In this document: piece by piece, positions 43,874 through 52,323 of the stretch
Numbering within the stretch: position 1 is the stretch's first letter
Layout: each line of letters begins with the position of its first letter
Source of the DNA: Longitalea arenae
GTDB taxonomy: Bacteria; Bacteroidota; Bacteroidia; Chitinophagales; Chitinophagaceae
Assembly: GCF_016924755.1 (NCBI RefSeq)
Contig: NZ_JAFFJX010000015.1
Coordinates: 1 to 64,000, forward strand
Reading direction: 5' to 3'
Length of the DNA stretch: 64,000 bases
Made by a program: the position numbers and the translations under genes
The notes under the pieces: generated by a model
What the model saw: the letters and a program-made list of their open reading frames with translations, nothing else
Databases searched by the model: none
Told to the model about the DNA's origin: nothing

Positions 43874-45556
43874 ATGGCAGAGATCACCACACCGGAAGAA
43901 AAAAGTCTGAATTTTATTGAAGAGATCATTGAAGAGGATCTGAGATCGGGCAAGTACAAGTCTATTGTCACCCGTTTTCCGCCCGAGCCCAATGGCTACC
44001 TGCATATTGGTCATGCTTCGAGTATCTGTTTAAATTTCGGGCTCACCCAAAAATATCCCGGTTATACCAATCTCCGGTTCGATGATACCAACCCGGTAAC
44101 GGAAGATACTGAATATGTCGAAAGCATAAAAGATGATATCCGCTGGCTCGGTTTTAAGTGGAAGAATGAATTATATGCCTCTGACTACTTCGATAAAATG
44201 TATGAATTCGCTGTTACGCTTATCAAAAAAGGACTGGCGTATGTGGATGATTCTACTTCAGAACAGATCGCTGCCATGAAAGGTACGCCTACCGAACCCG
44301 GTAAGGACAGTCCCTTTCGCACCCGCTCAGTAGAGGAAAATCTCGACCTCTTTGCCCGCATGAAAAACGGTGAATTTCCCGATGGCTCGCGTACCCTGCG
44401 GGCCAAGATCGATATGACGCATGCCAATATGTTAATGCGCGACCCCGTATTATACCGCATTAAACATGCGCATCACCACCGTACCGGTGACAAATGGTGC
44501 ATTTATCCCATGTACGACATGGCGCACGGTCAAAGCGATTCTATTGAAAATGTTACCCATTCCATTTGTACGCTGGAGTTTGTGCCACATCGTGAGCTGT
44601 ATGACTGGCTGATCGAAAAACTGGAAATATATCCTTCGCATCAATATGAATTTGCCCGCCGCAATATGAATTACACTGTTACCAGCAAAAGAAAATTGCT
44701 GCAACTGGTGAACGATAAATTTGTAAGCGGCTGGGATGATCCCCGCATGCCAACCATCTCGGGTTTACGCCGGGCGGGTTATACACCCGAAAGCATCAGG
44801 GAGTTTTGCGATCGAATAGGGATTGCCAAACGCGAGAATATGATCGATGTATCGCTGCTTGAGTTCTGTGTGCGTGAACACCTGAACAAGATCGCGCTGC
44901 GCCGCATGGTCGTGTTTGATCCCGTGAAAGTGGTGCTTACGAACTATCCGGCCGATGGTTCATTTGAGATCGTCAAAAGCGAGGACAATCCAGAAGATCC
45001 GAACACAAGCCACCGCGAAATACCTTTTGGCCGGGAGATCTATATCGAGCGGGAAGATTTCATGGAGAATCCGCCCAAAAAGTTCTTCCGCCTGGCGCCC
45101 GGACAAATGGTCCGTCTCAAAAGCGCTTATATCATCCGCTGTGATGAAGTTGTTAAAGACAGCAACGGAAAAATAACGGAATTGCATTGTACTTACCTGC
45201 CTGAAAGTAAAAGCGGAGCTGATACCTCAGGCATACATGTAAAAGGTACTTTGCATTGGGTGAGCGTGGCGCAGGCCATTAATGTGGAAGTACGCCTCTA
45301 CGACCGTTTATTCCGCGTAGAAGACCCCACCAGCGAAGAAGGCGATTTTAAAGATTATATCAATCCCAATTCTTTACAGGTGATCAGCTCTGCCTATGCA
45401 GAACCATCTTTGAAGAATATCCGTTTCAGCGACCGCTGCCAGTTCCTGCGTAAAGGTTATTTCTGTTTGGATAAAGACACATCTGAAGAGAAAATGGTGT
45501 TTAACAGAACGGTTACCCTGAAAGATACCTGGGCAAAGGAGCAGAAGAAGGCTTAA
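43874..45556 (+). CDS. glnS: Glutaminyl-tRNA synthetase
   Basis: A 560-residue class I synthetase that charges tRNA-Gln. Seen: PEPNGYLHIGHASSI (the HIGH element), TNLRFDDTNPVTEDTEYV, the acceptor-end-binding region GHSDSIENV-like AHGQSDSIENVTHSICTLEF, and the KMSKS equivalent VTSKRKLLQL. The C-terminal anticodon-binding beta barrels (about 330-555) are complete. Presence of GlnRS means tRNA-Gln can be charged directly rather than through GatCAB. Monocistronic, followed by a terminator of the CCTGTCAGG type. Confidence 0.96.
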   Translation: MAEITTPEEKSLNFIEEIIEEDLRSGKYKSIVTRFPPEPNGYLHIGHASSICLNFGLTQKYPGYTNLRFDDTNPVTEDTEYVESIKDDIRWLGFKWKNELYASDYFDKMYEFAVTLIKKGLAYVDDSTSEQIAAMKGTPTEPGKDSPFRTRSVEENLDLFARMKNGEFPDGSRTLRAKIDMTHANMLMRDPVLYRIKHAHHHRTGDKWCIYPMYDMAHGQSDSIENVTHSICTLEFVPHRELYDWLIEKLEIYPSHQYEFARRNMNYTVTSKRKLLQLVNDKFVSGWDDPRMPTISGLRRAGYTPESIREFCDRIGIAKRENMIDVSLLEFCVREHLNKIALRRMVVFDPVKVVLTNYPADGSFEIVKSEDNPEDPNTSHREIPFGREIYIEREDFMENPPKKFFRLAPGQMVRLKSAYIIRCDEVVKDSNGKITELHCTYLPESKSGADTSGIHVKGTLHWVSVAQAINVEVRLYDRLFRVEDPTSEEGDFKDYINPNSLQVISSAYAEPSLKNIRFSDRCQFLRKGYFCLDKDTSEEKMVFNRTVTLKDTWAKEQKKA

Positions 45557-45560
45557 CGAA

Positions 45561-45709
45561 GTCAGAAATCGGAAGTACATACATAAAAAAACCTGTCAGG
45601 AACGAAATCGGTATAGTGATGTTGAATGACCGATAGAGCCTGACAGGTTTTTTATTTAAATCTCCGACTGCTGATTTCCATTTACTTCCTACTTCCGACC
45701 TCTTAGTTC
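45561..45709. repeat. Heptad array around terminator, enters M20 peptidase gene
   Basis: From 45661 to 45709 there are seven 7-base units of the TTACTTC/CTACTTC type; the inverted partner on the left is short (around 45561-45580, CGGAAGTA type). The arms flank the CCTGTCAGG terminator. The right arm covers the stop and the last six codons (ELRGRK) of the convergent M20 peptidase gene. Confidence 0.72.
45585..45653. terminator. Hairpin of CCTGTCAGG family between glnS and M20 gene
   Basis: AAAAAACCTGTCAGG (45586-45600) and CCTGACAGGTTTTTT (45639-45653), 15 bp perfect, 38-base loop. Symmetrical A and T tracts serve both convergent genes. The core stem is the same as in 26532-26587. Confidence 0.88.
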
Positions 45710-47020
45710 GGAATGGGCCCTCGCATAATCGAAAACAAGATTACAAAACGCCTTCACACCCACATCGAGCCGGCTGTCATCAATGAAAAAATCAGGTGTA
45801 TGATGCGGTGGCGCTTTTGATCTGTCAGCGCCTTTGGGCATACCACCGAAATAGATAAAAAACACCGGCGCCTTCTCACCATAATATGAAAAATCTTCCG
45901 AGCCGGTCACCCATGCACGTTCCCTTACATTTTCCTTACCTGCCGTTCTTTCGAGTGTAGGCAGCATCATTTTAACCAGGGCAGGATCGTTATAGGTGAC
46001 CAGGGTTTTGGTATCGATCGTAACTTCTGCCTTAGCGTCCATCGCCGAGGCAATGGTCGTGGCTATTTTACGGATGCGTTCATGTGTTTCCTGCTGCATC
46101 TTGCTGTCGAGGGCCCGGATGGTTCCCTGCAGCACTGCTTCTTCCGGAATTATGTTGGGCCGAACCCCACTATGAAATTTGCCAACGGTAATAACAACCG
46201 GTGCCTTCGTAAGCTCCGATTGACGGCTTACAATGGTTTGCAGGGCGTTCACAATTTCAGTGCCTGCTACGATGGGATCAACGCCTTTCCAGGGTTGTGA
46301 GCCATGGCTTTGTTTACCTTTTATGTGAATGGTAAACCAGTCGGAAGAGGCCATGAATGCGCCGGACTTGTATTCAAAGTTCCCCACTTCAATATCCGAT
46401 TCAATATGCATTCCGAAAACGGCATCTACTTTGGGATTCTCCATACAACCTTCTTTCACCATCAAAGGCGCTCCGCCTTCTTCATCACCGGGCGGACCTT
46501 CTTCTGCTGGTTGAAAGAAGAACTTGACCGTACCGGGAACGTCTTTCTTCATAGAAGCCAGTATTTCTGCAGCACCCATTAACATAGCTACATGACTATC
46601 GTGGCCACAGGCATGCATGACGGATACCGTGTCGCCCATGTATTCGGCTCTTACGGTAGATTTAAACGGAAGGTCCACACGTTCTTTTACCGGCAACGCA
46701 TCCATGTCGGCCCGCAAGGCCACTACAGGTCCCGGTTGACCGCCCCGTAATATGGCCACGATACCGGTTTTTGCAATGCCTGTTTGTACTTCGAGGCCCA
46801 GCTTTTTTAAATGAGCGGCAACATATTCAGCCGTTTTAAATTCGCGGTTCGATAATTCGGGATGCTGGTGCAAATACCGGCGCCATTCAATGACCCTCGG
46901 CAGCATAGCGGCTGCCTGTTTATCGACGAGCGCCTGGCCTTTTTGCTGTGCCTGAACGCCGGTGATCAGGAAGAGTAGAAGAGGTTGCAGGATCCATCGA
47001 ATTGACTGTTTTAGTGGCAT
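45689..47020 (-). CDS. M20-family amidohydrolase
   Basis: A 443-residue exported metallohydrolase of the M20 family, subgroup of amidohydrolases (hippurate or N-acyl amino acid hydrolases). The ATG at 47020 (MPLKQSIRW) gives a signal peptide ending GVQA. Metal-binding sequence includes MHACGHDSHVAML, FQPAEEGPPGDEEGG, and FGMHIESDIEVG, with the final HHTPDFFID. The dimerisation domain (about 215-325) is present. Substrates would be acylated amino acids or short peptides in the periplasm. The last residues come from a 7-base-period array. Confidence 0.92.
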   Translation of the reverse strand: MPLKQSIRWILQPLLLFLITGVQAQQKGQALVDKQAAAMLPRVIEWRRYLHQHPELSNREFKTAEYVAAHLKKLGLEVQTGIAKTGIVAILRGGQPGPVVALRADMDALPVKERVDLPFKSTVRAEYMGDTVSVMHACGHDSHVAMLMGAAEILASMKKDVPGTVKFFFQPAEEGPPGDEEGGAPLMVKEGCMENPKVDAVFGMHIESDIEVGNFEYKSGAFMASSDWFTIHIKGKQSHGSQPWKGVDPIVAGTEIVNALQTIVSRQSELTKAPVVITVGKFHSGVRPNIIPEEAVLQGTIRALDSKMQQETHERIRKIATTIASAMDAKAEVTIDTKTLVTYNDPALVKMMLPTLERTAGKENVRERAWVTGSEDFSYYGEKAPVFFIYFGGMPKGADRSKAPPHHTPDFFIDDSRLDVGVKAFCNLVFDYARAHSELRGRK

Positions 47021-47200
47021 GCTGGATTGTTTTTCTGAATGTAGAAAAAAATTATGAGTTGCCACCCCGACTAAACATATGATTTTTAATCTACTTTATA
47101 TGGTACTTATATTGTTTATAATCGATTGACGGCCATACGTGTAATAAGCAAATATATTTATCGTTTATTAAGTGTTTTAATCCCGAAAACCCGTTCCGAA

Positions 47201-48364
47201 ATGCACTTTGCCCTACCCAGAACTGCCATAACCCATGGCAGGCTTTTCCGGTTTTTAACCCTATGCGGTGCACTCCTGCTTACATTTACCACCATACCCT
47301 GTTTCTCACAACCTGTCGGTAACTGGACCTTTACCGGTTCAACCAATGGCACGGGCGGCACCTTTAATACCGTTTCGCCTGCAGATTTCAGTACGGCTAT
47401 TCCTACCAAAGTGTATCATGGCGCTTCCGAGTATTATGGCGAAGATGGTTGGCCGGCCGGCGCTGCTGATCCTGCCGTTTATTTGCAGTTTACTATCAGT
47501 CCGAACACCGGTTACCAACTCGATCTTACCAGTGTTATTCTGCGCATCCGCCGAAGCACTACCGGGGCTTCGGGATCAGGACCTACTTCATGGAGCCTGC
47601 GGTCGAGCCTGGACGGCTACACTTCAAATCTTGGTTCAAACAGCTTAACCACCAGTTATAATGATTATACGGTTAATCTAGGCAGTGGTTTTTTGCATGT
47701 GTATACACCCGTGACTTTCCGTTTATATGGATACAATGCCATTGTATCGGGCGGTGGCGGGCTTAGCCGTTTAGTGTTGGATAATATCAGTATTCAGGGG
47801 ATTGGAGCTGTACTGCCGGCAAGGGTAAATAACATACAGGCGCTGCGCAATAATACCAATGGAATTGAGCTGAAATGGCAGATGAGCCATGTGCAGGCGG
47901 GAACTGTTTTTGAGGTGCAGCGTTCGACAAACGGCACCGATTTTACCACTGTCAATAATTACAAGGAAAAAGAATACAAGGCTACGAATTCCTACACCTG
48001 TTCCGACCAGCATGTACCGGCTGTTTTTTCAAAGTTGTATTACCGCATCCAGGGTATTAGGCCAGATGGAAGCAGCTTTCTGTCGCCGGTAGTTACCGTA
48101 AATAACGGTACTGTTACAAAGCCGATGATCGATCATACAAGTGTACAGGGTGAATCATTAATTACCTCCTTGCAAGTGCCTGAAAAAGGTGTATACATGC
48201 TTTCGGTATTTTCGCTGAATGGCGTGGTACTGCAGCAAATAAAAGTTGACCGCCAGGCCGGGGTACACCTGGTTAGATTGCCGCTGGGCTCATTAGCGCA
48301 TGGACTGTATGTGATCCGGCTTGCGGGTAACGGAGTAACTGATAGTAAGAAGTTTATCTGGTAA
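47201..48364 (+). CDS. Secreted protein with T9SS C-terminal sorting domain
   Basis: A 387-residue cargo of the type IX secretion system. The ATG at 47201 (MHFALPRT) is the best start; a longer in-frame start at 47126 exists. A signal peptide (to about CFSQ, residue 36) is followed by a first beta domain (GNWTFTGSTNGTGG and a DNISIQGIGA ending, about 40-205), then a fibronectin-like domain (about 215-300) and the type A sorting domain (about 305-387: VPEKGVYMLSVFSLNGVVLQQIKVDRQAGVHLVRLPLGSLAHGLYVIRLAGNG, SKKFIW). It is probably surface-exposed or released; no catalytic domain is seen. Confidence 0.85.
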   Translation: MHFALPRTAITHGRLFRFLTLCGALLLTFTTIPCFSQPVGNWTFTGSTNGTGGTFNTVSPADFSTAIPTKVYHGASEYYGEDGWPAGAADPAVYLQFTISPNTGYQLDLTSVILRIRRSTTGASGSGPTSWSLRSSLDGYTSNLGSNSLTTSYNDYTVNLGSGFLHVYTPVTFRLYGYNAIVSGGGGLSRLVLDNISIQGIGAVLPARVNNIQALRNNTNGIELKWQMSHVQAGTVFEVQRSTNGTDFTTVNNYKEKEYKATNSYTCSDQHVPAVFSKLYYRIQGIRPDGSSFLSPVVTVNNGTVTKPMIDHTSVQGESLITSLQVPEKGVYMLSVFSLNGVVLQQIKVDRQAGVHLVRLPLGSLAHGLYVIRLAGNGVTDSKKFIW

Positions 48365-48369
48365 ACTTT

Positions 48370-48439
48370 ATAGTTCACAGTTCTGAGTTCACCGTTGACA
48401 CCGGCTGCTAAAAACTTAGAACTTTAAACTTAGAACTTA
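48370..48439. repeat. Heptad array, inverted arms, ends in mutase stop codon
   Basis: The left arm (48370-48397) has units ATAGTTC, ACAGTTC, TGAGTTC in 7-base phase; the right arm (48411-48438) alternates AAAACTT/AGAACTT/TAAACTT and includes the first two bases of the mutase stop codon (48437-48439). Confidence 0.85.
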
Positions 48440-49996
48440 TTTGTATTCCCCAAACACTTCCCGCAATGTATCGGCAATTTCGCCGAGCGTACATTTTTGC
48501 TCAACAGCTTCAATAACGGTGGGCATAATATTTTCACCGGAAGTCGCTTTGTCAGACAGATACTGCAATACCTGGTCGCATTTGGCCGGGTCGCGGTCAT
48601 TGCGCAGTTTGGCCAGTTGCTGGGTCTGTACATGGCGAATGGAGTCATCTATCTTAAAGACGGGGGTGTTATCTTTTTCGGCCGACTGAAATTTATTAAC
48701 GCCTACAATGATCTTTTCTCCGTTCTCAATTTTACGCTGGTATTCATACGAGCTGCGGGCAATGGCATCCTGGATGAATCCCTCTTCAATGGCCGATACG
48801 CTGCCGCCCATGGCATCGATGGTCGCTATCAGCTCATAGGCTTTTTGTTCAATTTCACTGGTCAGCGCTTCCACATAGTAAGAGCCGGCCAGGGGATCAA
48901 CCGTGTCGGCTGCGCCGCTTTCAAAAGCAACGATCTGCTGGGTGCGTAACGCTATACGGGCTGCTTCTTCGGTGGGCAGGCTCAATGCTTCGTCGTAGCC
49001 ATTCGTGTGCAGGGACTGTGTACCGCCCAGTACAGCGGCCAGGGTTTGTACCGTTACCCGGCTGATATTGTTTTGTGGTTGCTGGGCGGTGAGTGTGCTG
49101 CCACCGGTCTGGGTATGAAAGCGCAGCATCATGGCTTTAGGATCTGTAGCGCCCAGTTCCTTCATGATATTGGCCCACATGCGCCGGGCAGCCCTGAACT
49201 TGGCTATTTCTTCAAACAGGTTATTATGTGCATTAAAAAAGAAAGAAAGGCGCCGGCCAAATACGTTGATGTCTAGTCCTTTTGCCAGTGCTGCCTTTAC
49301 ATAGGCTTTGCCATTGCTCAACGTAAAAGCAATTTCCTGAACCGCTGTGCTGCCGGCTTCGCGTATGTGATAACCTGAAATCGAGATCGTATTCCATTTG
49401 GGCAGTTCCCTGCTGCACCATTCGAATATATCGGTAATGATACGCATGGAAGGCTGCGGGGGATAGATATAAGTGCCCCGGGCGGCGTATTCTTTCAGAA
49501 TGTCATTTTGAATAGTGCCGGTGATCTTTTTCAGATCGGCGCCCTGTTGTTTGGCCAACGCTACATAGAACGAAAGCAGAATATAAGCGGTGGCATTGAT
49601 GGTCATGGAGGTGGACACTTCTTCCAGCTTAATGCCTCCGAACAGGGTTTGCATGTCTTCAATGCTGTCGATGGCCACACCTACTTTTCCTACCTCACCT
49701 TCAGCGAGCGGATGATCACTGTCGTACCCGATCTGGGTGGGCAGGTCAAAGGCCACGCTCAATCCCATTACGCCCTGCGACAACAGGTAATGATATCGTT
49801 TATTACTTTCTTCTGCCGTACTGAAGCCCGCATACTGACGCATGGTCCATAATTTCCCGCGATACATATCTTCCTGCACGCCCCGGGTGAAAGGGAACTG
49901 ACCAGGCATTTCGTGATGGGCAGCGGGTACATCGGCAGCGGTGTACACCTGTTTTATTTCAATGGCGCTATCGGTATATAGTTTTTTTTCTGGCAT
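48437..49996 (-). CDS. Acyl-CoA mutase large subunit, methylmalonyl-CoA mutase type
   Basis: A 519-residue catalytic subunit of a coenzyme B12-dependent acyl-CoA mutase. The TIM-barrel part is recognised from [86 protein letters not shown] and [39 protein letters not shown]. No B12-binding domain is present, so a separate small subunit is needed and is not in the window. Where methylmalonyl-CoA mutases have GPYxTMY, this protein reads GVQEDMY, lacking the substrate tyrosine, so the substrate may be another acyl-CoA. It is downstream of a membrane protein gene on the same strand. Confidence 0.9.
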   Translation of the reverse strand: MPEKKLYTDSAIEIKQVYTAADVPAAHHEMPGQFPFTRGVQEDMYRGKLWTMRQYAGFSTAEESNKRYHYLLSQGVMGLSVAFDLPTQIGYDSDHPLAEGEVGKVGVAIDSIEDMQTLFGGIKLEEVSTSMTINATAYILLSFYVALAKQQGADLKKITGTIQNDILKEYAARGTYIYPPQPSMRIITDIFEWCSRELPKWNTISISGYHIREAGSTAVQEIAFTLSNGKAYVKAALAKGLDINVFGRRLSFFFNAHNNLFEEIAKFRAARRMWANIMKELGATDPKAMMLRFHTQTGGSTLTAQQPQNNISRVTVQTLAAVLGGTQSLHTNGYDEALSLPTEEAARIALRTQQIVAFESGAADTVDPLAGSYYVEALTSEIEQKAYELIATIDAMGGSVSAIEEGFIQDAIARSSYEYQRKIENGEKIIVGVNKFQSAEKDNTPVFKIDDSIRHVQTQQLAKLRNDRDPAKCDQVLQYLSDKATSGENIMPTVIEAVEQKCTLGEIADTLREVFGEYK

Positions 49997-50016
49997 GACC
50001 GTTTTTTACTCGTTTC

Positions 50017-50550
50017 CTAGACCATCAGTTTTTTCGCTTCATAGCTGAGCACATCCGCTACCACATTGTGCAGCGAGGCCTTGGGTGATTGCATTAACAT
50101 TTCCAGAATGCTGCGGCTAAGGTCCTGGCCAGTGGCATCGGCCGGTAAAAACGAAGCGATCTGATTAATTATCAAGATATTCTGATCTTTCAGGTTGCGC
50201 ACAGCTTCCCATGATTCCTGCGAAACATAGATCTGCTGGGTAACATTGTATTCAAACTCCTGGCGGATCTGCTGGGTTAACAGTGCCTGCATATCGCGGG
50301 CGCTTAATCCGGCCTGGCTGGTACGGCTGATGATATTGGGCAATGCAATCCGGTCTACCAGTAACATCAAACGCTCATAAGCTTGTAATTGAAGGGGTTG
50401 TGCAGAAGGCGCCGCTGCCTTTTGTTTTTCGTGCTTATCCAGCAGTTCTTTGGCTTCTTTCCGTTGTTTCCACAATGCATAAGCCAGGCCGCCGCCGAGG
50501 GTAAGGGCAATTACAATGGAAAGTACCATTTGAGTGGTAGTAAGTTGCAT
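50017..50550 (-). CDS. Conserved membrane-anchored protein next to mutase
   Basis: A 177-residue protein with an N-terminal transmembrane helix (residues 8-27) and a cytoplasmic part: a charged stretch (KQRKEAKELLDKHEKQK), a linker, then a conserved helical region LQAYERLMLLVDRIALPNIISR, followed by DMQALLTQQIRQEFEYNVTQQIYVSQESWEAV. I recognise it as a family frequent in Bacteroidota with no known function (domain of unknown function, DUF7935-like). It lies 20 bases upstream of the mutase gene and is co-transcribed with it. Confidence 0.7.
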   Translation of the reverse strand: MQLTTTQMVLSIVIALTLGGGLAYALWKQRKEAKELLDKHEKQKAAAPSAQPLQLQAYERLMLLVDRIALPNIISRTSQAGLSARDMQALLTQQIRQEFEYNVTQQIYVSQESWEAVRNLKDQNILIINQIASFLPADATGQDLSRSILEMLMQSPKASLHNVVADVLSYEAKKLMV

Positions 50551-50569
50551 TCAATAGGTTTTAGGTGAA

Positions 50570-50577
50570 CAAAAATA
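50570..50577 (-). promoter_or_regulatory. Candidate -7 box of membrane protein-mutase operon
   Basis: TATTTTTG on the minus strand, 19 bases ahead of the ATG. The sequence upstream of it is a heptad array, just as at bioA. Confidence 0.42.
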
Positions 50578-50609
50578 GTTCTTAGTTTTAAGTTCTTAGT
50601 AATAAGTTA
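50575..50609. repeat. Heptad array adjoining -7 box
   Basis: Five units (ATAGTTC, TTAGTTT, TAAGTTC, TTAGTAA, TAAGTTA) in strict 7-base phase, sharing bases with the -7 box of the minus-strand operon. Confidence 0.75.
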
Positions 50610-50660
50610 TTTAAACGAAAAGCCGGGGGTTACAGTATATAAAACAAATGTTCCCCGGTA

Positions 50661-50762
50661 CCAGTTGCCTGTTGCCGGTTTTCAGGCATTGCAACAAGTT
50701 CTGTTAAATCACATCAAAGACAGCTATGCTGTTCAAACCGGTGACCGGTAACTGGCACCCGG
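50661..50762. repeat. Heptad array, inverted arms, in divergent spacer
   Basis: The left arm (50661-50681) has units CCAGTTG, CCTGTTG, CCGGTTT; the right arm (50735-50762) has AAACCGG, TGACCGG, TAACTGG, CACCCGG. It precedes the IscA-type gene. Confidence 0.8.
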
Positions 50763-50777
50763 TAAGCCCTTTTATCG

Positions 50778-50785
50778 TAATTTTG
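50778..50785 (+). promoter_or_regulatory. Candidate -7 box of IscA-type gene
   Basis: TAATTTTG, followed by CAA, 19 bases before the ATG. No -33 TTG at proper distance; the upstream bases are array. Confidence 0.42.
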
Positions 50786-50804
50786 CAATATAAAAGATCG
50801 AAGT

Positions 50805-51149
50805 ATGGAAATGACAATGACCGTTCCTGTGAGTTTTACTGCCGGCGCCCTGGCCGAGATCCGTCGCCTCATGAACGCTCCGGACTTTGACAGTTCCAAA
50901 TTCCTGCGCGTTGGTGTAAAAGGCGGGGGATGTTCAGGCCTTTCTTACATCTTAGGTTTCGATGATAAACAGGCCGACGACGAGGTATTTGAATTCGAGG
51001 GACAGACCTTTATCATGAACAGATCGCATGGCATCTACCTGATGGGAATGCAGATCGACTGGGCGGATGGCTTGAACGCCCGTGGCTTTACCTTTAATAA
51101 TCCCAATGCCAGCAAAACCTGCGGCTGCGGAACCTCCTTTGCCGTTTAG
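50805..51149 (+). CDS. HesB/IscA-family iron-sulfur assembly protein
   Basis: A 114-residue A-type carrier that binds an iron-sulfur cluster or iron and hands it to target proteins. The three conserved cysteines are visible: one in GGGCSGLSY and two in the C-terminal KTCGCGTSF. The usual start of the domain (ALAEIRRLM) and FTFNNPNASKTCGCG end are present. Either of two ATG codons six bases apart may be used. Monocistronic, divergent from the mutase operon; a GCC-GAA-GGC hairpin element follows the stop. Confidence 0.94.
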   Translation: MEMTMTVPVSFTAGALAEIRRLMNAPDFDSSKFLRVGVKGGGCSGLSYILGFDDKQADDEVFEFEGQTFIMNRSHGIYLMGMQIDWADGLNARGFTFNNPNASKTCGCGTSFAV

Positions 51150-51231
51150 GCAGAATCCGCCGAAGGCGGGAGGCGCACAACGCAAAAAAACTTACGTATT
51201 TTCTTCATCGACCTGCTGATCCACTCAGGCA

Positions 51232-51543
51232 ATGGTTACTATTGATGCTTTCAAACAACTGGTGCTTTCGTTGAACGGCGTTGAAGAACTGCCTCACTTT
51301 GAAAAGACTTCTTTCAGGGTGAAGAAAAAGATCTTTGCCACTCATGCTCCCGGCAGCGATATTATTTGTGTAAAGCTGTCGGAAGTGGATCAATCCGTTT
51401 TTTGCGCCATTGACAAAACCATGATTTACCCGGTTGATAATAAATGGGGCAAACAGGGCTGGACACTCGTGAACCTGAAGAAAGTGCGAAAAACGATCTT
51501 GAAAGATATTGTTACCACCGCGTACAATGAAGTTGCCTGCTAG
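51232..51543 (+). CDS. MmcQ/YjbR-family protein
   Basis: A 103-residue protein of the YjbR/CyaY-like fold. Visible features are the DAFKQLVLSLNGVEELPHFEKTSFRVKKKIFATH start and the WGKQGWTLVNL and DIVTTAYNEVA end. These are cytoplasmic proteins with a DNA-binding-like fold and no well-defined role. It starts 82 bases after the IscA-type gene and is convergent with the response regulator gene. Confidence 0.87.
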   Translation: MVTIDAFKQLVLSLNGVEELPHFEKTSFRVKKKIFATHAPGSDIICVKLSEVDQSVFCAIDKTMIYPVDNKWGKQGWTLVNLKKVRKTILKDIVTTAYNEVAC

Positions 51544-51584
51544 TTGGCAATACGAGCTTCAAAAATGTGCCATCGAATGCACAT

Positions 51585-51625
51585 GAGCCGGTAGACGGTA
51601 GCCGGTAACCGGCATCTACAGGCTA
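51585..51625. repeat. Heptad array ending in response regulator stop codon
   Basis: Units GAGCCGG, TAGACGG, TAGCCGG, TAACCGG and CATCTAC in 7-base phase; the end coincides with the stop codon (51623-51625) of the minus-strand regulator. Confidence 0.7.
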
Positions 51626-52321
51626 ACTTACTGCTGCATTGAACCGGAATCCCACCCCGTGAATGGTTTCAAGCATGATATTGGGATCGGCTTTAAAGTA
51701 TTTACGCAGTTTGGTCATGAACACATCCATGCTTCTGCCAAGGAAGTAATCGTCTTTACCCCACACGTTCAACAAGACTTCATCACGTTTTAAGATATGG
51801 TTGGCATGTTCGCAGAGGAATTTCAGTAAGTCAGCCTCCTTTTGAGTGAGGGTAAAGGTTTCTGCCGGTGCATGCAGTTTCAGATCGGTATAGGAGAACT
51901 TCATGTTACCGATACTGAATTCCTGAATGTTGTCGGCATGCAGTTTACGCGAACGGCGTACGAATACATCCATGCGCAGCAACAGTTCCTGCATGCTGAA
52001 AGGTTTGGTAATATAATCATCGGCGCCGGTGAGGAACCCCTTGATCTTATCTTCTTCCATTGATTTGGCGGTGAGGAACAGGATCGGGATCATGTCGCTC
52101 TGCTGACGGATCTTACGGGCAACAGTGAAGCCATCTTTATTGGGCATCATCACGTCGAGTAAACAAATATCATATTGCGTTTTATCGAATTGATCGATGG
52201 CAGCTTGTCCGTCGGGACATAACACCACTTCATAACCTGCATCCTGCAGATTGTCTTTTATGACATATCCTAATGACAGATCGTCTTCGGCCAGTAGTAC
52301 TTTCACTTTTTTTGTTAGCAT
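51623..52321 (-). CDS. OmpR-family response regulator, RprY-like
   Basis: A 232-residue two-component regulator. The receiver domain has LAEDDLSLGYVIKDNL, the phosphoacceptor aspartate in ICLLDVMMPNKDG, and the conserved lysine in ADDYITKPFSMQEL. The C-terminal winged helix (about 130-230) follows the OmpR/PhoB pattern, ending TKLRKYFKADPNIMLETIHGVGFRF. It resembles RprY of Bacteroides in sequence pattern. It starts two bases after the stop of the histidine kinase gene, so both are in one operon. Confidence 0.93.
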   Translation of the reverse strand: MLTKKVKVLLAEDDLSLGYVIKDNLQDAGYEVVLCPDGQAAIDQFDKTQYDICLLDVMMPNKDGFTVARKIRQQSDMIPILFLTAKSMEEDKIKGFLTGADDYITKPFSMQELLLRMDVFVRRSRKLHADNIQEFSIGNMKFSYTDLKLHAPAETFTLTQKEADLLKFLCEHANHILKRDEVLLNVWGKDDYFLGRSMDVFMTKLRKYFKADPNIMLETIHGVGFRFNAAVS

Positions 52322-52323
52322 GA

